Source of the DNA: Phormidium tenue FACHB-886
GTDB taxonomy: Bacteria > Cyanobacteriota > Cyanobacteriia > Elainellales > Elainellaceae
Reading direction: 5' to 3'
Assembly (NCBI RefSeq): GCF_014764505.1
Contig: NZ_JACXWX010000040.1
Location: 1 to 41,858 of the forward strand
DNA: 41,858 bases
The notes below the pieces were generated by a model, which worked only from the letters and a program-made list of their open reading frames with translations, did no database searches and was not told the origin of the DNA. Position 1 is the first letter of the stretch, and every line of letters starts with the position of its first letter. Shown piece by piece: positions 32,482 to 39,769 of this stretch. Both the position numbers and the translations under genes were made by a program.

Positions 32482-33939
32482 ATGGACAGCAACAACCAGA
32501 ATCAAAACGGAAAGAGCTATAGCAACGGCTATAGCAACGAAAGCAACCCTTTAGATACTGGCAATGGTGACAATGGTCATCGCAAGCAAGGTGGCACAAC
32601 GCTACTAGAGTCCGTACCAACTGCTGAAATCACTCAAGCTCCCCCTGACGCTCCTGAGCAAACCGCTGGACAACAGGTCGAGCCGCCCGCTTCCCCAGCC
32701 GCTCCAGCTGCAAAACGCCGACCAACCAAGAAGATCGCCTTAGCAGCCGCGTTGGGGATTGGGGCAATTGTGGCAGGCACGTTTGGCTACCGTTGGTGGC
32801 AGTTTTCCGCAACCCATGAAGAAACAGACAACGCTGCCGTTGCAGGACATGTTTACCAGATCAGCAGCCGCATTTCGGGCAGAGTCCTTAACGTGGCAGT
32901 GGATGACAACCAAGCCGTGACGCCCGGTCAGCTGCTGGTGCAGCTTGATCCTAAAGATTACCAGGTGAAAGTGCAGCAGGCACAAGCTGCGCTCGCCGTT
33001 GCCCAAAAGCAAGCCGAAGCCGCCCAGAGCAATATCTCGCTGGCAGGCGCAAATGCCCAAGCCCAAACGACTGAAGCACAAGGCAATGTCAGCGGCGCTC
33101 TCGCTGCAATTTCGACTGCACAAGCCGCCGTCCGAGAGGCACAGGCAGGGGTGCCTGCCGCGCAAGCCAACCTCGCCCAGTCCAACGCCAACCTGGAAAA
33201 AGCGCAAACCGACTACAACCGCTACACGACGCTGTTCCGGCAGGGGGCGATCGCTAGACAGCAGCTCGATAGTGCCAAAGCTGCTTACGATGTTGCCGTT
33301 GCCCAACGCAATGCTGCCCAAGAAGGAGTCAGCCAAGCCCAAGCCAACCTCGCTCAAGCCCAGGAAGGAGTCAGCCAAGCCCAAGCGCAGCTAGAAGCTT
33401 CCAGAGGCGGCTTACAGAAAGCGCAAGCGGGCGGAGTGCAAACCGAGGTAAACCGCAGCCAGTATGCGGCAGCCAATGCCGCAATTACTCAAGCCCAAGC
33501 GAACCTTGCCGAAGCCCAGCTCCAGCTCTCCTATACCAACATCACAGCTCCAGAAGCAGGGCATGTTGGTCGCAAAACGGTGGAAGTGGGAAATCAAGTG
33601 CAAGCAGGTCAGCCGCTGATGGCGATTGTTGGCGATGACCTGTGGGTGGTTGCCAATTTCAAAGAAACCCAGGTGCGCCGGATGCATCCAGGCGAAAGGG
33701 TAGAGGTAGAGCTAGACGCCTTTCCTGGGCACTCGTTTATAGGTCAGGTAAATAGTCTCTCGCCCGCTTCAGGCTCAGAGTTTGCCTTGCTGCCGCCCGA
33801 CAACGCCACAGGTAACTTCACCAAAGTGGTGCAGCGCATTCCAGTGAAAGTCACACTAGACCCAGAAAGCGTCAAAGGTTATGAGTCGCAGATTACACCA
33901 GGGATGTCGGCGATCGTCAGCGTGGATGTGGAGCAGTAA
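32482..33939 (+). CDS. emrA: EmrA/HlyD family membrane fusion protein
   Basis: A 485-residue periplasmic adaptor of an MFS-type multidrug efflux pump. A disordered, Asn/Gly/Pro-rich N-terminus (residues 1-80) is followed by one membrane helix (ALAAALGIGAIVAGTFGYRWW, about 89-108; quoted to 20 as ALAAALGIGAIVAGTFGYRW). Then come the first lipoyl half (VDDNQAVTPGQLLVQLDPKDY), a long Ala/Gln-rich coiled-coil hairpin (about 160-345), the second lipoyl half (ITAPEAGHVGRKTVEVGNQV) and the beta barrel (GERVEVELDAFPGHSF). The coiled-coil repeats create antisense open frames. It is followed by two EmrB-type transporters. Confidence 0.92.
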   Translation: MDSNNQNQNGKSYSNGYSNESNPLDTGNGDNGHRKQGGTTLLESVPTAEITQAPPDAPEQTAGQQVEPPASPAAPAAKRRPTKKIALAAALGIGAIVAGTFGYRWWQFSATHEETDNAAVAGHVYQISSRISGRVLNVAVDDNQAVTPGQLLVQLDPKDYQVKVQQAQAALAVAQKQAEAAQSNISLAGANAQAQTTEAQGNVSGALAAISTAQAAVREAQAGVPAAQANLAQSNANLEKAQTDYNRYTTLFRQGAIARQQLDSAKAAYDVAVAQRNAAQEGVSQAQANLAQAQEGVSQAQAQLEASRGGLQKAQAGGVQTEVNRSQYAAANAAITQAQANLAEAQLQLSYTNITAPEAGHVGRKTVEVGNQVQAGQPLMAIVGDDLWVVANFKETQVRRMHPGERVEVELDAFPGHSFIGQVNSLSPASGSEFALLPPDNATGNFTKVVQRIPVKVTLDPESVKGYESQITPGMSAIVSVDVEQ

Positions 33940-33948
33940 TTCGGTGGG

Positions 33949-33974
33949 TAAAGCGGCAATACCGCTTTATCTAA
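33949..33974 (+). terminator. Attenuator-like hairpin between emrA and emrB
   Basis: TAAAGCGG (33949-33956) pairs with CCGCTTTA (33962-33969), loop CAATA, followed by TCTAATTTTTG. It could reduce read-through from emrA into the transporters, setting pump stoichiometry. Confidence 0.5.
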
Positions 33975-33995
33975 TTTTTGCTGGGCAGGTATGAC

Positions 33996-35555
33996 ATGAG
34001 GAATCAGACGACTCAGACGGGGTGGCTGAAATGGGCGATCGCCATCACGGTTTCTTTAGGCGCGATTTTGGAAGTGATTGACACAAGCATTGTCAACGTT
34101 GCCCTGACAGAAATGCAGGCGAGCTTGGGCGCAACGGTGAGTGAAGTGGGCTGGGTTGTGACGGGCTATGGCATTGCCAACGTCATTGTCATTCCACTTA
34201 CCGCGTGGCTCAGCGATACTTTTGGGCGCAAGCGCTATTTCATTTTCTCGCTGGTTGGCTTTACGTTGGCTTCAGTGCTGTGCGGTTTTGCCGCCAATCT
34301 GCCCATGCTGATCCTTGCCCGAATATTGCAGGGGCTATGCGGCGGTGGGCTGCTGGCCAAAGCCCAGGCTATTTTATTTGAAACGTTTCCGCCTGCCGAG
34401 CAAGGGTTGGCACAAGCTGTTTTTGGAGTAGGGGTGATTGCCGGTCCGGCGATCGGTCCGACCTTGGGCGGCTACCTGACCGACACGCTAGGCTGGCGCT
34501 GGATTTTCTTTATCAATTTGCCGTTTGGCATTCTGGCAGTGGTGCTGGGCTTTCTCTTCCTACCGCCTGATGTGAAGCGATCGCTGACGCTCCGAGGCGT
34601 GGACTGGCTGGGAATTGGTCTACTGGCAGTGGCGATCGGCAGCTTGCAAACGTTTTTGGAGGAAGGCGAATCCGAGAGCTGGTTCGAGTCCAGCTTGATC
34701 ACGACCCTAGCATTAGCAGCGGCGATCGGCTTGGGGCTGTTTATTTGGCACGAGCTAAGAATCAGACAGCCTGCAGTGGATTTGCGAGTGCTGCGGCATC
34801 GCGCGCTATCGGCGGGCAGCGTTTACTCGGCGGTACTGGGCATGGGGCTATATGGAGCGCTGTTTGCCGTACCGATTTTTGCTCAAAGCGTTTTGCACTA
34901 CACGGCGATGCAAACCGGACTGCTGCTGCTGCCTGGAGCCCTGGCTTCTGCTGTAACAATGGTGGCGATGGGCAAACTCACCAGCAAAATTGACGTACGG
35001 CTATTGATCGCAGCAGGCGGCGTTATTACCAGCATCGTTATGTTCAATCTGGCAACGATCAACCCCGACACCAGCGAAGAAGCTTTGTTTTATCCGCTGC
35101 TGTGGCGGGGTGTAGGCACGGTGATGATGTTTTTGCCGCTCAGCTTAGCGACACTAGGCGCACTGCCCAAAGCTGATATTGCGGCTGGAGCCGGATTTTA
35201 TAACCTAACGCGGCAGCTCGGCGGCAGTATCGGCATTGCGATTTTGACAACGCTGCTCGATCGTCGCGAAGCATTTCACCGCGCCACTTTGGCTGAAAAT
35301 CTCAGCATTTATAATCCCGCCACTGCCGATCGCCTCAATGCCCTCAGCGGTGGATTCCAAAGCCAGGGGGTTGACCCCACCACTGCCCAAGATCAAGCGC
35401 TGGCACTCCTAAACCAAACCCTCAATCTGCAGGCAGCCTTGCTCTCGTTTGAAGATATCTTTTGGGTCGTGGGCATCACCTTCTTGGCAACGCTGCCTCT
35501 GCTCTTGTTTCTAGGTAAAGGTCGCGCGGGTGCGGGCGCAGCCGCAGTTCACTAA
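33996..35555 (+). CDS. emrB: DHA2 family MFS multidrug transporter (EmrB type), first copy
   Basis: A 519-residue, probably 14-helix drug:proton antiporter. The ATG at 33996 (AGG upstream) is preferred to a TTG at 33978. It has the family's EVIDTSIVNVALTEM in helix 1, WVVTGYGIANVIVIPLTAWL, an intact motif A (LSDTFGRKR), and motif C-like GPAIGPTLGGYLTD. It pairs with the EmrA-type adaptor directly upstream. The substrate is unknown. Confidence 0.92.
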   Translation: MRNQTTQTGWLKWAIAITVSLGAILEVIDTSIVNVALTEMQASLGATVSEVGWVVTGYGIANVIVIPLTAWLSDTFGRKRYFIFSLVGFTLASVLCGFAANLPMLILARILQGLCGGGLLAKAQAILFETFPPAEQGLAQAVFGVGVIAGPAIGPTLGGYLTDTLGWRWIFFINLPFGILAVVLGFLFLPPDVKRSLTLRGVDWLGIGLLAVAIGSLQTFLEEGESESWFESSLITTLALAAAIGLGLFIWHELRIRQPAVDLRVLRHRALSAGSVYSAVLGMGLYGALFAVPIFAQSVLHYTAMQTGLLLLPGALASAVTMVAMGKLTSKIDVRLLIAAGGVITSIVMFNLATINPDTSEEALFYPLLWRGVGTVMMFLPLSLATLGALPKADIAAGAGFYNLTRQLGGSIGIAILTTLLDRREAFHRATLAENLSIYNPATADRLNALSGGFQSQGVDPTTAQDQALALLNQTLNLQAALLSFEDIFWVVGITFLATLPLLLFLGKGRAGAGAAAVH

Positions 35556-35594
35556 AATTGCATCTCCTCTCGCTGCTTCACAGCAGTTTCTACC

Positions 35595-37181
35595 ATGGCT
35601 AACTCCACTCAAGTTCAACCCAGATCCACACCTCAAAACGATCGCGTCTCGCTCAAAACTTGGATTGGTGTCATGGGTACGATGCTCGGCGCATTCATGG
35701 CAGTGTTGGATATTCAAATCACCAATTCATCTCTGCAAGATATTCAGGCAGCGCTAGGGGCAACCCTAGAAGAAGGCTCCTGGATTTCAACGGCGTATCT
35801 AGTTGCCGAAATTATCGTAATTCCGCTGACGGGCTGGCTATCTACGGTGTTTTCAGTCCGGCGATATTTGCTAGTCAATGCGGCTTTCTTTATTTTCTTC
35901 TCGGTCTGCTGCGCTTGGGCATGGGATCTAAACTCTATGATCGTGTTCCGTGCCTGCCAGGGGTTTACGGGCGGCGTTCTGATTCCAATGGCGTTTACCT
36001 ATATTCTCAAAAATTTGCCGCCCTCAAAACAGCCCGTGGGGTTGGCAATGTTTGCCGTCACTGCCACTTTTGCACCGTCGATCGGCCCGACACTGGGTGG
36101 CTGGCTAACTAATAACTACGGCTGGGAATACGTGTTCTACCTCAACGTGGTTCCGGGTATTTTGCTGATCTCGGCAGTTTGGTACGCCGTCAAAGCAGAC
36201 GCAATGCGGTTAGACCTGCTCAAGCAGGGAGATTGGGGCGGCATTGCAGCAATGGCGATCGGCTTGGGCAGTCTGCAGGTGGTGCTTGAGGAAGGCAGCC
36301 GCAAAGATTGGTTTGGCTCGGCGATAATTGTGCGGCTGGCAGCCATTGCGGCTATCTTTCTGTTTATCTTCTTCTGGATCGAATTCACGCGCAAACGCCC
36401 ATTCATTGAGCTGCGGCTGTTGGGGAACCGTAACTTTGGCTTGGCAACGATCGTCAATGTCGCTCTGGGCATTGGTCTGTATGGCTCTGTTTATATCCTG
36501 CCGTTATACCTGACGCAGATTCAACGCTACAACGCGATGCAAATCGGTGAAGTGATTATGTGGGCAGGTGTTCCTCAGCTTTTTCTAGTGCCATTCGTAC
36601 CTAAGCTCATGAAGCTGTTCAATATTCGGCTACTGATTGGGGTCGGCGTCAGTCTATTTGCCGTGAGCTGCTTTATGAACTCGCATATGACTAATCTATC
36701 TGCGATCGATCAGCTGCGCTGGTCGCAATTAGTACGCGCACTAGGTCAGCCATTGATTATCGTTCCTTTATCTTCGATCGCGACTGCCGGACTTGCGCCT
36801 GCGTTGGCAGGTTCAGCTTCAGGGCTATTCAACATGATGCGAAATTTAGGCGGCTCGTTTGGAATTGCAGTGCTGGCAACGCTGCTAAAAAACCGCGAGC
36901 AGTTTCACTCCAACCGCATTGGAGAATCTGTCTCAATCTACGATCCGGCAACGCAGCAGCGCCTTAATGACCTGACCCAAGTCTTTGTCAGCAGAGGCAT
37001 TGACCTGACGACAGCAAAAGATCAGGCACTCGCCACCCTGGATAATATAGTGCGGCGAGAAGCCTTTGTGATGGCATTTAACGACTGCTTTTACTTCATT
37101 GGGCTAGCGCTGTTACTAAGCGGAATTGCAGTGCTGTTCTTTAAGAAGGTGAAAGGCGGGGGAGCAGCCGCAGCGCACTAA
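35595..37181 (+). CDS. DHA2 family MFS multidrug transporter (EmrB type), second copy
   Basis: A 528-residue paralogue of the preceding transporter, 39 bases downstream, with the same layout (AVLDIQITNSSLQDI; PSIGPTLGGWLTNNYGWEY; QLGGS-like NLGGSFGIAVLATLL) and the same Ala/Gly C-terminal tail ending AAAH. Its motif A is degenerate, LSTVFSVRR instead of LSDTFGRKR, losing the conserved Asp and Gly. Helix 1 keeps Asp but has ITNSSLQ where the first copy has IVNVALT. It may form a heterologous pair, have different specificity, or be less active. It converges on the GST gene with 30 bases between. Confidence 0.9.
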   Translation: MANSTQVQPRSTPQNDRVSLKTWIGVMGTMLGAFMAVLDIQITNSSLQDIQAALGATLEEGSWISTAYLVAEIIVIPLTGWLSTVFSVRRYLLVNAAFFIFFSVCCAWAWDLNSMIVFRACQGFTGGVLIPMAFTYILKNLPPSKQPVGLAMFAVTATFAPSIGPTLGGWLTNNYGWEYVFYLNVVPGILLISAVWYAVKADAMRLDLLKQGDWGGIAAMAIGLGSLQVVLEEGSRKDWFGSAIIVRLAAIAAIFLFIFFWIEFTRKRPFIELRLLGNRNFGLATIVNVALGIGLYGSVYILPLYLTQIQRYNAMQIGEVIMWAGVPQLFLVPFVPKLMKLFNIRLLIGVGVSLFAVSCFMNSHMTNLSAIDQLRWSQLVRALGQPLIIVPLSSIATAGLAPALAGSASGLFNMMRNLGGSFGIAVLATLLKNREQFHSNRIGESVSIYDPATQQRLNDLTQVFVSRGIDLTTAKDQALATLDNIVRREAFVMAFNDCFYFIGLALLLSGIAVLFFKKVKGGGAAAAH

Positions 37182-37211
37182 ATTTGCTCTTTTTCAGCCC
37201 CGCTAATCAAG

Positions 37212-37814
37212 CTACGGCACCTGCATCCCTTTCTGCACTGCCGGACGTTGAGCCACTGTTTCTACCCAGCGTTTCAGGTTGGGGTGGTTGTCGAGGGTTA
37301 AGCCCTGGAATTCGTAAATAGAAACCCAGGGATAGGTAGCAACATCTGCGATCGAATAGTCACCGCAGATATAGTCTTTGTCCTGGAGCTGCTTGTCTAA
37401 AACGCTGTAGAGCCGCAGAGTTTCTTGCTCATAGCGGTTGATCGCATAGGGAATCTGCTCTGGGGCAAATTTACGAAAATGATTGAGCTGTCCAAACATG
37501 GGACCCACCCCGCCCATCTGCCACATCAGCCATTCCAACACCTGAAAGCGCTGCGGCGGCTCTGTTGGTAAAAGTTTTCCGGTTTTCTCTGCCAGGTAAA
37601 TCAGAATTGCCCCAGATTCGAAGATCGTCATCCCTGTATCGGAATCAACGATCGCCGGAATCTTGCCATTAGGGTTGATTGCTTCATAGGCGGGGGTATG
37701 CTGGTCGCCTTTGCGGATGTCGATCACCTGCACAGTATAGGGCAAGCCAACCTCTTCTAACATTACGGAAGCTTTGCGCCCGTTGGGAGTGGTAAAGGTG
37801 TAGAGGGAAATCAT
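37212..37814 (-). CDS. Glutathione S-transferase family protein (YfcG/YghU-like)
   Basis: A 200-residue cytosolic GST. The thioredoxin-like N-terminal domain has LYTFTTPNGRKASVMLEEVG, as in Nu-class YfcG/YghU enzymes with disulfide-bond reductase activity, then the cis-Pro region NPNGKIPAIVD and ESGAILIYLAEK for glutathione contact. The helical C-terminal domain has YICGDYSIADVATYPWV with the conserved N-cap Asp. An AGG site precedes the ATG. It is divergent from the LysR gene with 63 bases between, a classic layout for a regulator and its target. Confidence 0.92.
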   Translation of the reverse strand: MISLYTFTTPNGRKASVMLEEVGLPYTVQVIDIRKGDQHTPAYEAINPNGKIPAIVDSDTGMTIFESGAILIYLAEKTGKLLPTEPPQRFQVLEWLMWQMGGVGPMFGQLNHFRKFAPEQIPYAINRYEQETLRLYSVLDKQLQDKDYICGDYSIADVATYPWVSIYEFQGLTLDNHPNLKRWVETVAQRPAVQKGMQVP

Positions 37815-37827
37815 AGAAACCTGTCAC

Positions 37828-37840
37828 AGTAAGGGTTACT
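37828..37840. promoter_or_regulatory. Inverted repeat in the GST/LysR intergenic region
   Basis: AGTAA-GGG-TTACT is a perfect 5-base inverted repeat centred in the 63-base divergent spacer, with CAC extensions on both sides. It is a plausible LysR-type operator; the small size means chance cannot be excluded. Confidence 0.35.
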
Positions 37841-37877
37841 CACACCTAATACTTTGACACTTTTTACTCACAGCATC

Positions 37878-38783
37878 ATGATCGAGCTGCGACACCTCCG
37901 CTATTTCATCACCGTGGCAGAAGAGCTACACTTTGGACGAGCTGCCGATCGCCTGCATATGGCACAGCCGCCGCTGAGTCAGCAAATTCGGCAGCTCGAG
38001 GCAGAGTTAGGATTTCAGCTATTTCACCGCACCAAGCGATCGGTGCAGCTAACTGAAGCAGGTCAGGTATTTTTGGCGGACTGCCAAAAGATACTGCGGC
38101 AGTTGGATCAGGCAGTTCGGACGGGACAGCAGGCGAGCCGGGGTGAGCTAGGGCAGCTGGCGATCGGCTTCGTTAGCTCTGCGGCATACAGCGTCTTGCC
38201 GCCGATTCTGCAAACCTTCCGCGCGACATTGCCGCAGGTGCGGCTGGAGCTGCACGAACTCACAACCGACCAGCAGCTGCAGTGGATGCAAGATGGGCGC
38301 ATTGATTTGGGCTTTGTGCGCCCGCCTGTGGAGGATGAGCAGTTTCGGCTGATGACGATCTTCCAAGAGCCGCTAGTGGTGGCGTTGCCGATCGCCCATC
38401 CGCTAGTGAACCAGCCGCAGGTTTCGCTGGCGGCATTGGCAAGCGAGGCATTTATCTTGTTTCCGCGCCCGCTGGCTCCAGGGCTGTATGACCAAATCAT
38501 TAGCCTGTGTCAGCAGGCAAAGTTTAGCCCCAACGTGGTGCAGGAAGCTATTCAGATGCAAACGATCGTCAGCCTGGTTGCTGCCGAGATTGGGATTGCG
38601 ATCGTCCCCGTGTCGCTGCAAAATCTGCAGCGGACGGGCGTTGTCTACAAGTCCCTCCTTGAATCCACACCGCAGGCAGCAATTGCGCTTGCTTGGCGCA
38701 CTCAAGATACCTCAGCCACCGCGCAGCGGTTTCTGGAGGTGGTGCAGCAGGTTGCGCAGCAGTGGCAAGACGATCGGCTGTGA
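37878..38783 (+). CDS. LysR family transcriptional regulator
   Basis: A 301-residue regulator. The N-terminal helix-turn-helix reads IELRHLRYFITVAEELHFGR then AADRLHMAQPPLSQQIRQLE, the most typical LysR signature (CatM/BenM-like), followed by the linker helix and a two-lobe effector domain (IGFVSSAAYSVLPPIL, LGFVRPPVEDEQFRL, VSLVAAEIGIAIVPVSL). The ATG at 37878 is preferred over a TTG at 37854. Its likely target is the divergent GST. It does not obviously match NdhR/CcmR and is distant from the NDH-1MS operon. The effector is unknown. Confidence 0.93.
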   Translation: MIELRHLRYFITVAEELHFGRAADRLHMAQPPLSQQIRQLEAELGFQLFHRTKRSVQLTEAGQVFLADCQKILRQLDQAVRTGQQASRGELGQLAIGFVSSAAYSVLPPILQTFRATLPQVRLELHELTTDQQLQWMQDGRIDLGFVRPPVEDEQFRLMTIFQEPLVVALPIAHPLVNQPQVSLAALASEAFILFPRPLAPGLYDQIISLCQQAKFSPNVVQEAIQMQTIVSLVAAEIGIAIVPVSLQNLQRTGVVYKSLLESTPQAAIALAWRTQDTSATAQRFLEVVQQVAQQWQDDRL

Positions 38784-38797
38784 TCATGCATTCAGGA

Positions 38798-39463
38798 TTA
38801 TTGGTCGGTTGCGCGTCGTTCTATTTCTCGTTTTAGGGCGACGATCGTGTCCCTCATTGTACTTTTATAAATATTGAAGAAAATACCACGGTCGGCTGCC
38901 GATCCTGGATCAACGGTTACACGATTCGTAATTAGAACCTGGTTAGGTGCAACGGGTTCCAATGTCCAAGTTCCCTGCAAAGACTTGATCTCTCCTTCAA
39001 CCAGACGAAAGGCGATCTGCGAGGGATAGCTTTCTGAGGCTGCAATCACAACGCGGCTCCTGTGGCTAAAGACCAAGATCTGAGTAACATTAATCTGCTC
39101 ATAGACCTTCTCGCTGCCTTGGTTTGTGAGGATCTGAGTAGAAACAATATTGGGCAAAAAGTCCTTGAAGTTACCGTAATCGGTCAATACGTTCCAAGTA
39201 GTGTCAACTGGTGCCGTCACAAGGATTCGCCCCGTATACTCTCCGCCCTCACCTTCCAGCACAACTTTTCCCTCTCGTAGAGTGGCTTGGTCTTGCTTCG
39301 GCAGTTGATCAACAGGGTTAACGGCTTGGGCAAGCAAAGGTGGACTGACCGCAGGCACAAGCGAAACGGCTAAACCAAGGGCGATCGCAGAGGCACAATT
39401 CCGCGACCATCTCTGGGAAAGGCTTAACTGGGGGATAATTCTCTTGTTGAAAAAATAAAGCAT
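38798..39463 (-). CDS. Exported SRPBCC family protein
   Basis: A 221-residue protein with a signal peptide (SAIALGLAVSLVPAVSPPLL, cleavage near AQA) and an SRPBCC domain: GRILVTAPVDTTWNVLTDYG, FKDFLPNIVSTQIL, then beta strands YEQINVTQILVF, IAFRLVEGEIKSLQGTWTLE and the C-terminal helix MRDTIVALKREIERR. The fold binds hydrophobic ligands; the target is unknown. It is a periplasmic or lumenal counterpart of the cytosolic family member at 15424. It is divergent from the TPP riboswitch-symporter unit and converges with lysR at a 14-base gap. Confidence 0.85.
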   Translation of the reverse strand: MLYFFNKRIIPQLSLSQRWSRNCASAIALGLAVSLVPAVSPPLLAQAVNPVDQLPKQDQATLREGKVVLEGEGGEYTGRILVTAPVDTTWNVLTDYGNFKDFLPNIVSTQILTNQGSEKVYEQINVTQILVFSHRSRVVIAASESYPSQIAFRLVEGEIKSLQGTWTLEPVAPNQVLITNRVTVDPGSAADRGIFFNIYKSTMRDTIVALKREIERRATDQ

Positions 39464-39496
39464 GATGAATCTTACCACTTTGCAAAATGGTTTTAG

Positions 39497-39505
39497 TGGT
39501 ACAAT
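39497..39505 (+). promoter_or_regulatory. Extended -10 promoter of the riboswitch unit
   Basis: TGGTACAAT is an extended -10 element (TG-n-TACAAT). TTGCAA at 39480-39485 is too close to be an ideal -35. Transcription would start near 39512, just before the riboswitch. Confidence 0.45.
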
Positions 39506-39514
39506 CGATTGCCT

Positions 39515-39600
39515 AAAGCTAGGGGTGCCTGTGCAATAGTCCAGGCTGAGATTACACCCTCGGAACCTGAGTCTGGGTAATACCAGCGAAGGGAAGCGTT
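39515..39600 (+). ncRNA. TPP riboswitch (THI element)
   Basis: The thiamine pyrophosphate aptamer consensus is complete and in order: AGGGGTGCC (39521-39529), GGCTGAGA (39544-39551) with ACACCC (39554-39559), GAACCTGA (39563-39570), GGGTAATACCAGCG (39575-39588) and AAGGGAAG (39589-39596). The P1 stem is closed by AAGC with GCGTT. It is on the strand of the downstream symporter and about 170 bases before its start codon. TPP binding normally lowers expression, so the transporter should be made when thiamine is short. Confidence 0.95.
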
Positions 39601-39629
39601 GATTGTGGTCTTCACGACGACGAGCGATC

Positions 39630-39762
39630 GCTTTTTGCCCTCAACCGCAAAAAGCAAAAGAAGTTGGAATTGGTGCACCCCTTGTCTGCGCTGATTTGTC
39701 AGCTCTGTTGCTCGATCACCCTTTGAACAACCTCTAGCATACAACACTCGATTGGAGGGGTT
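39630..39762 (+). promoter_or_regulatory. Candidate riboswitch expression platform
   Basis: GCTTTTTGC (39630-39638) pairs with GCAAAAAGC (39647-39655), but no T run follows, so it is not a standard terminator. ACCCCTT (39677-39683) can pair with GAGGGGT (39755-39761), covering the Shine-Dalgarno GGAGGGG (39754-39760) of the symporter. This would permit control at translation. The pairing was found by eye and alternatives are possible. Confidence 0.4.
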
Positions 39763-39769
39763 CGACACT

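Noticed and set aside
32740-33384. 214-codon antisense frame opposite emrA
   Set aside because: Shadow of the Ala/Gln coiled-coil repeats; repetitive Leu/Gly composition.
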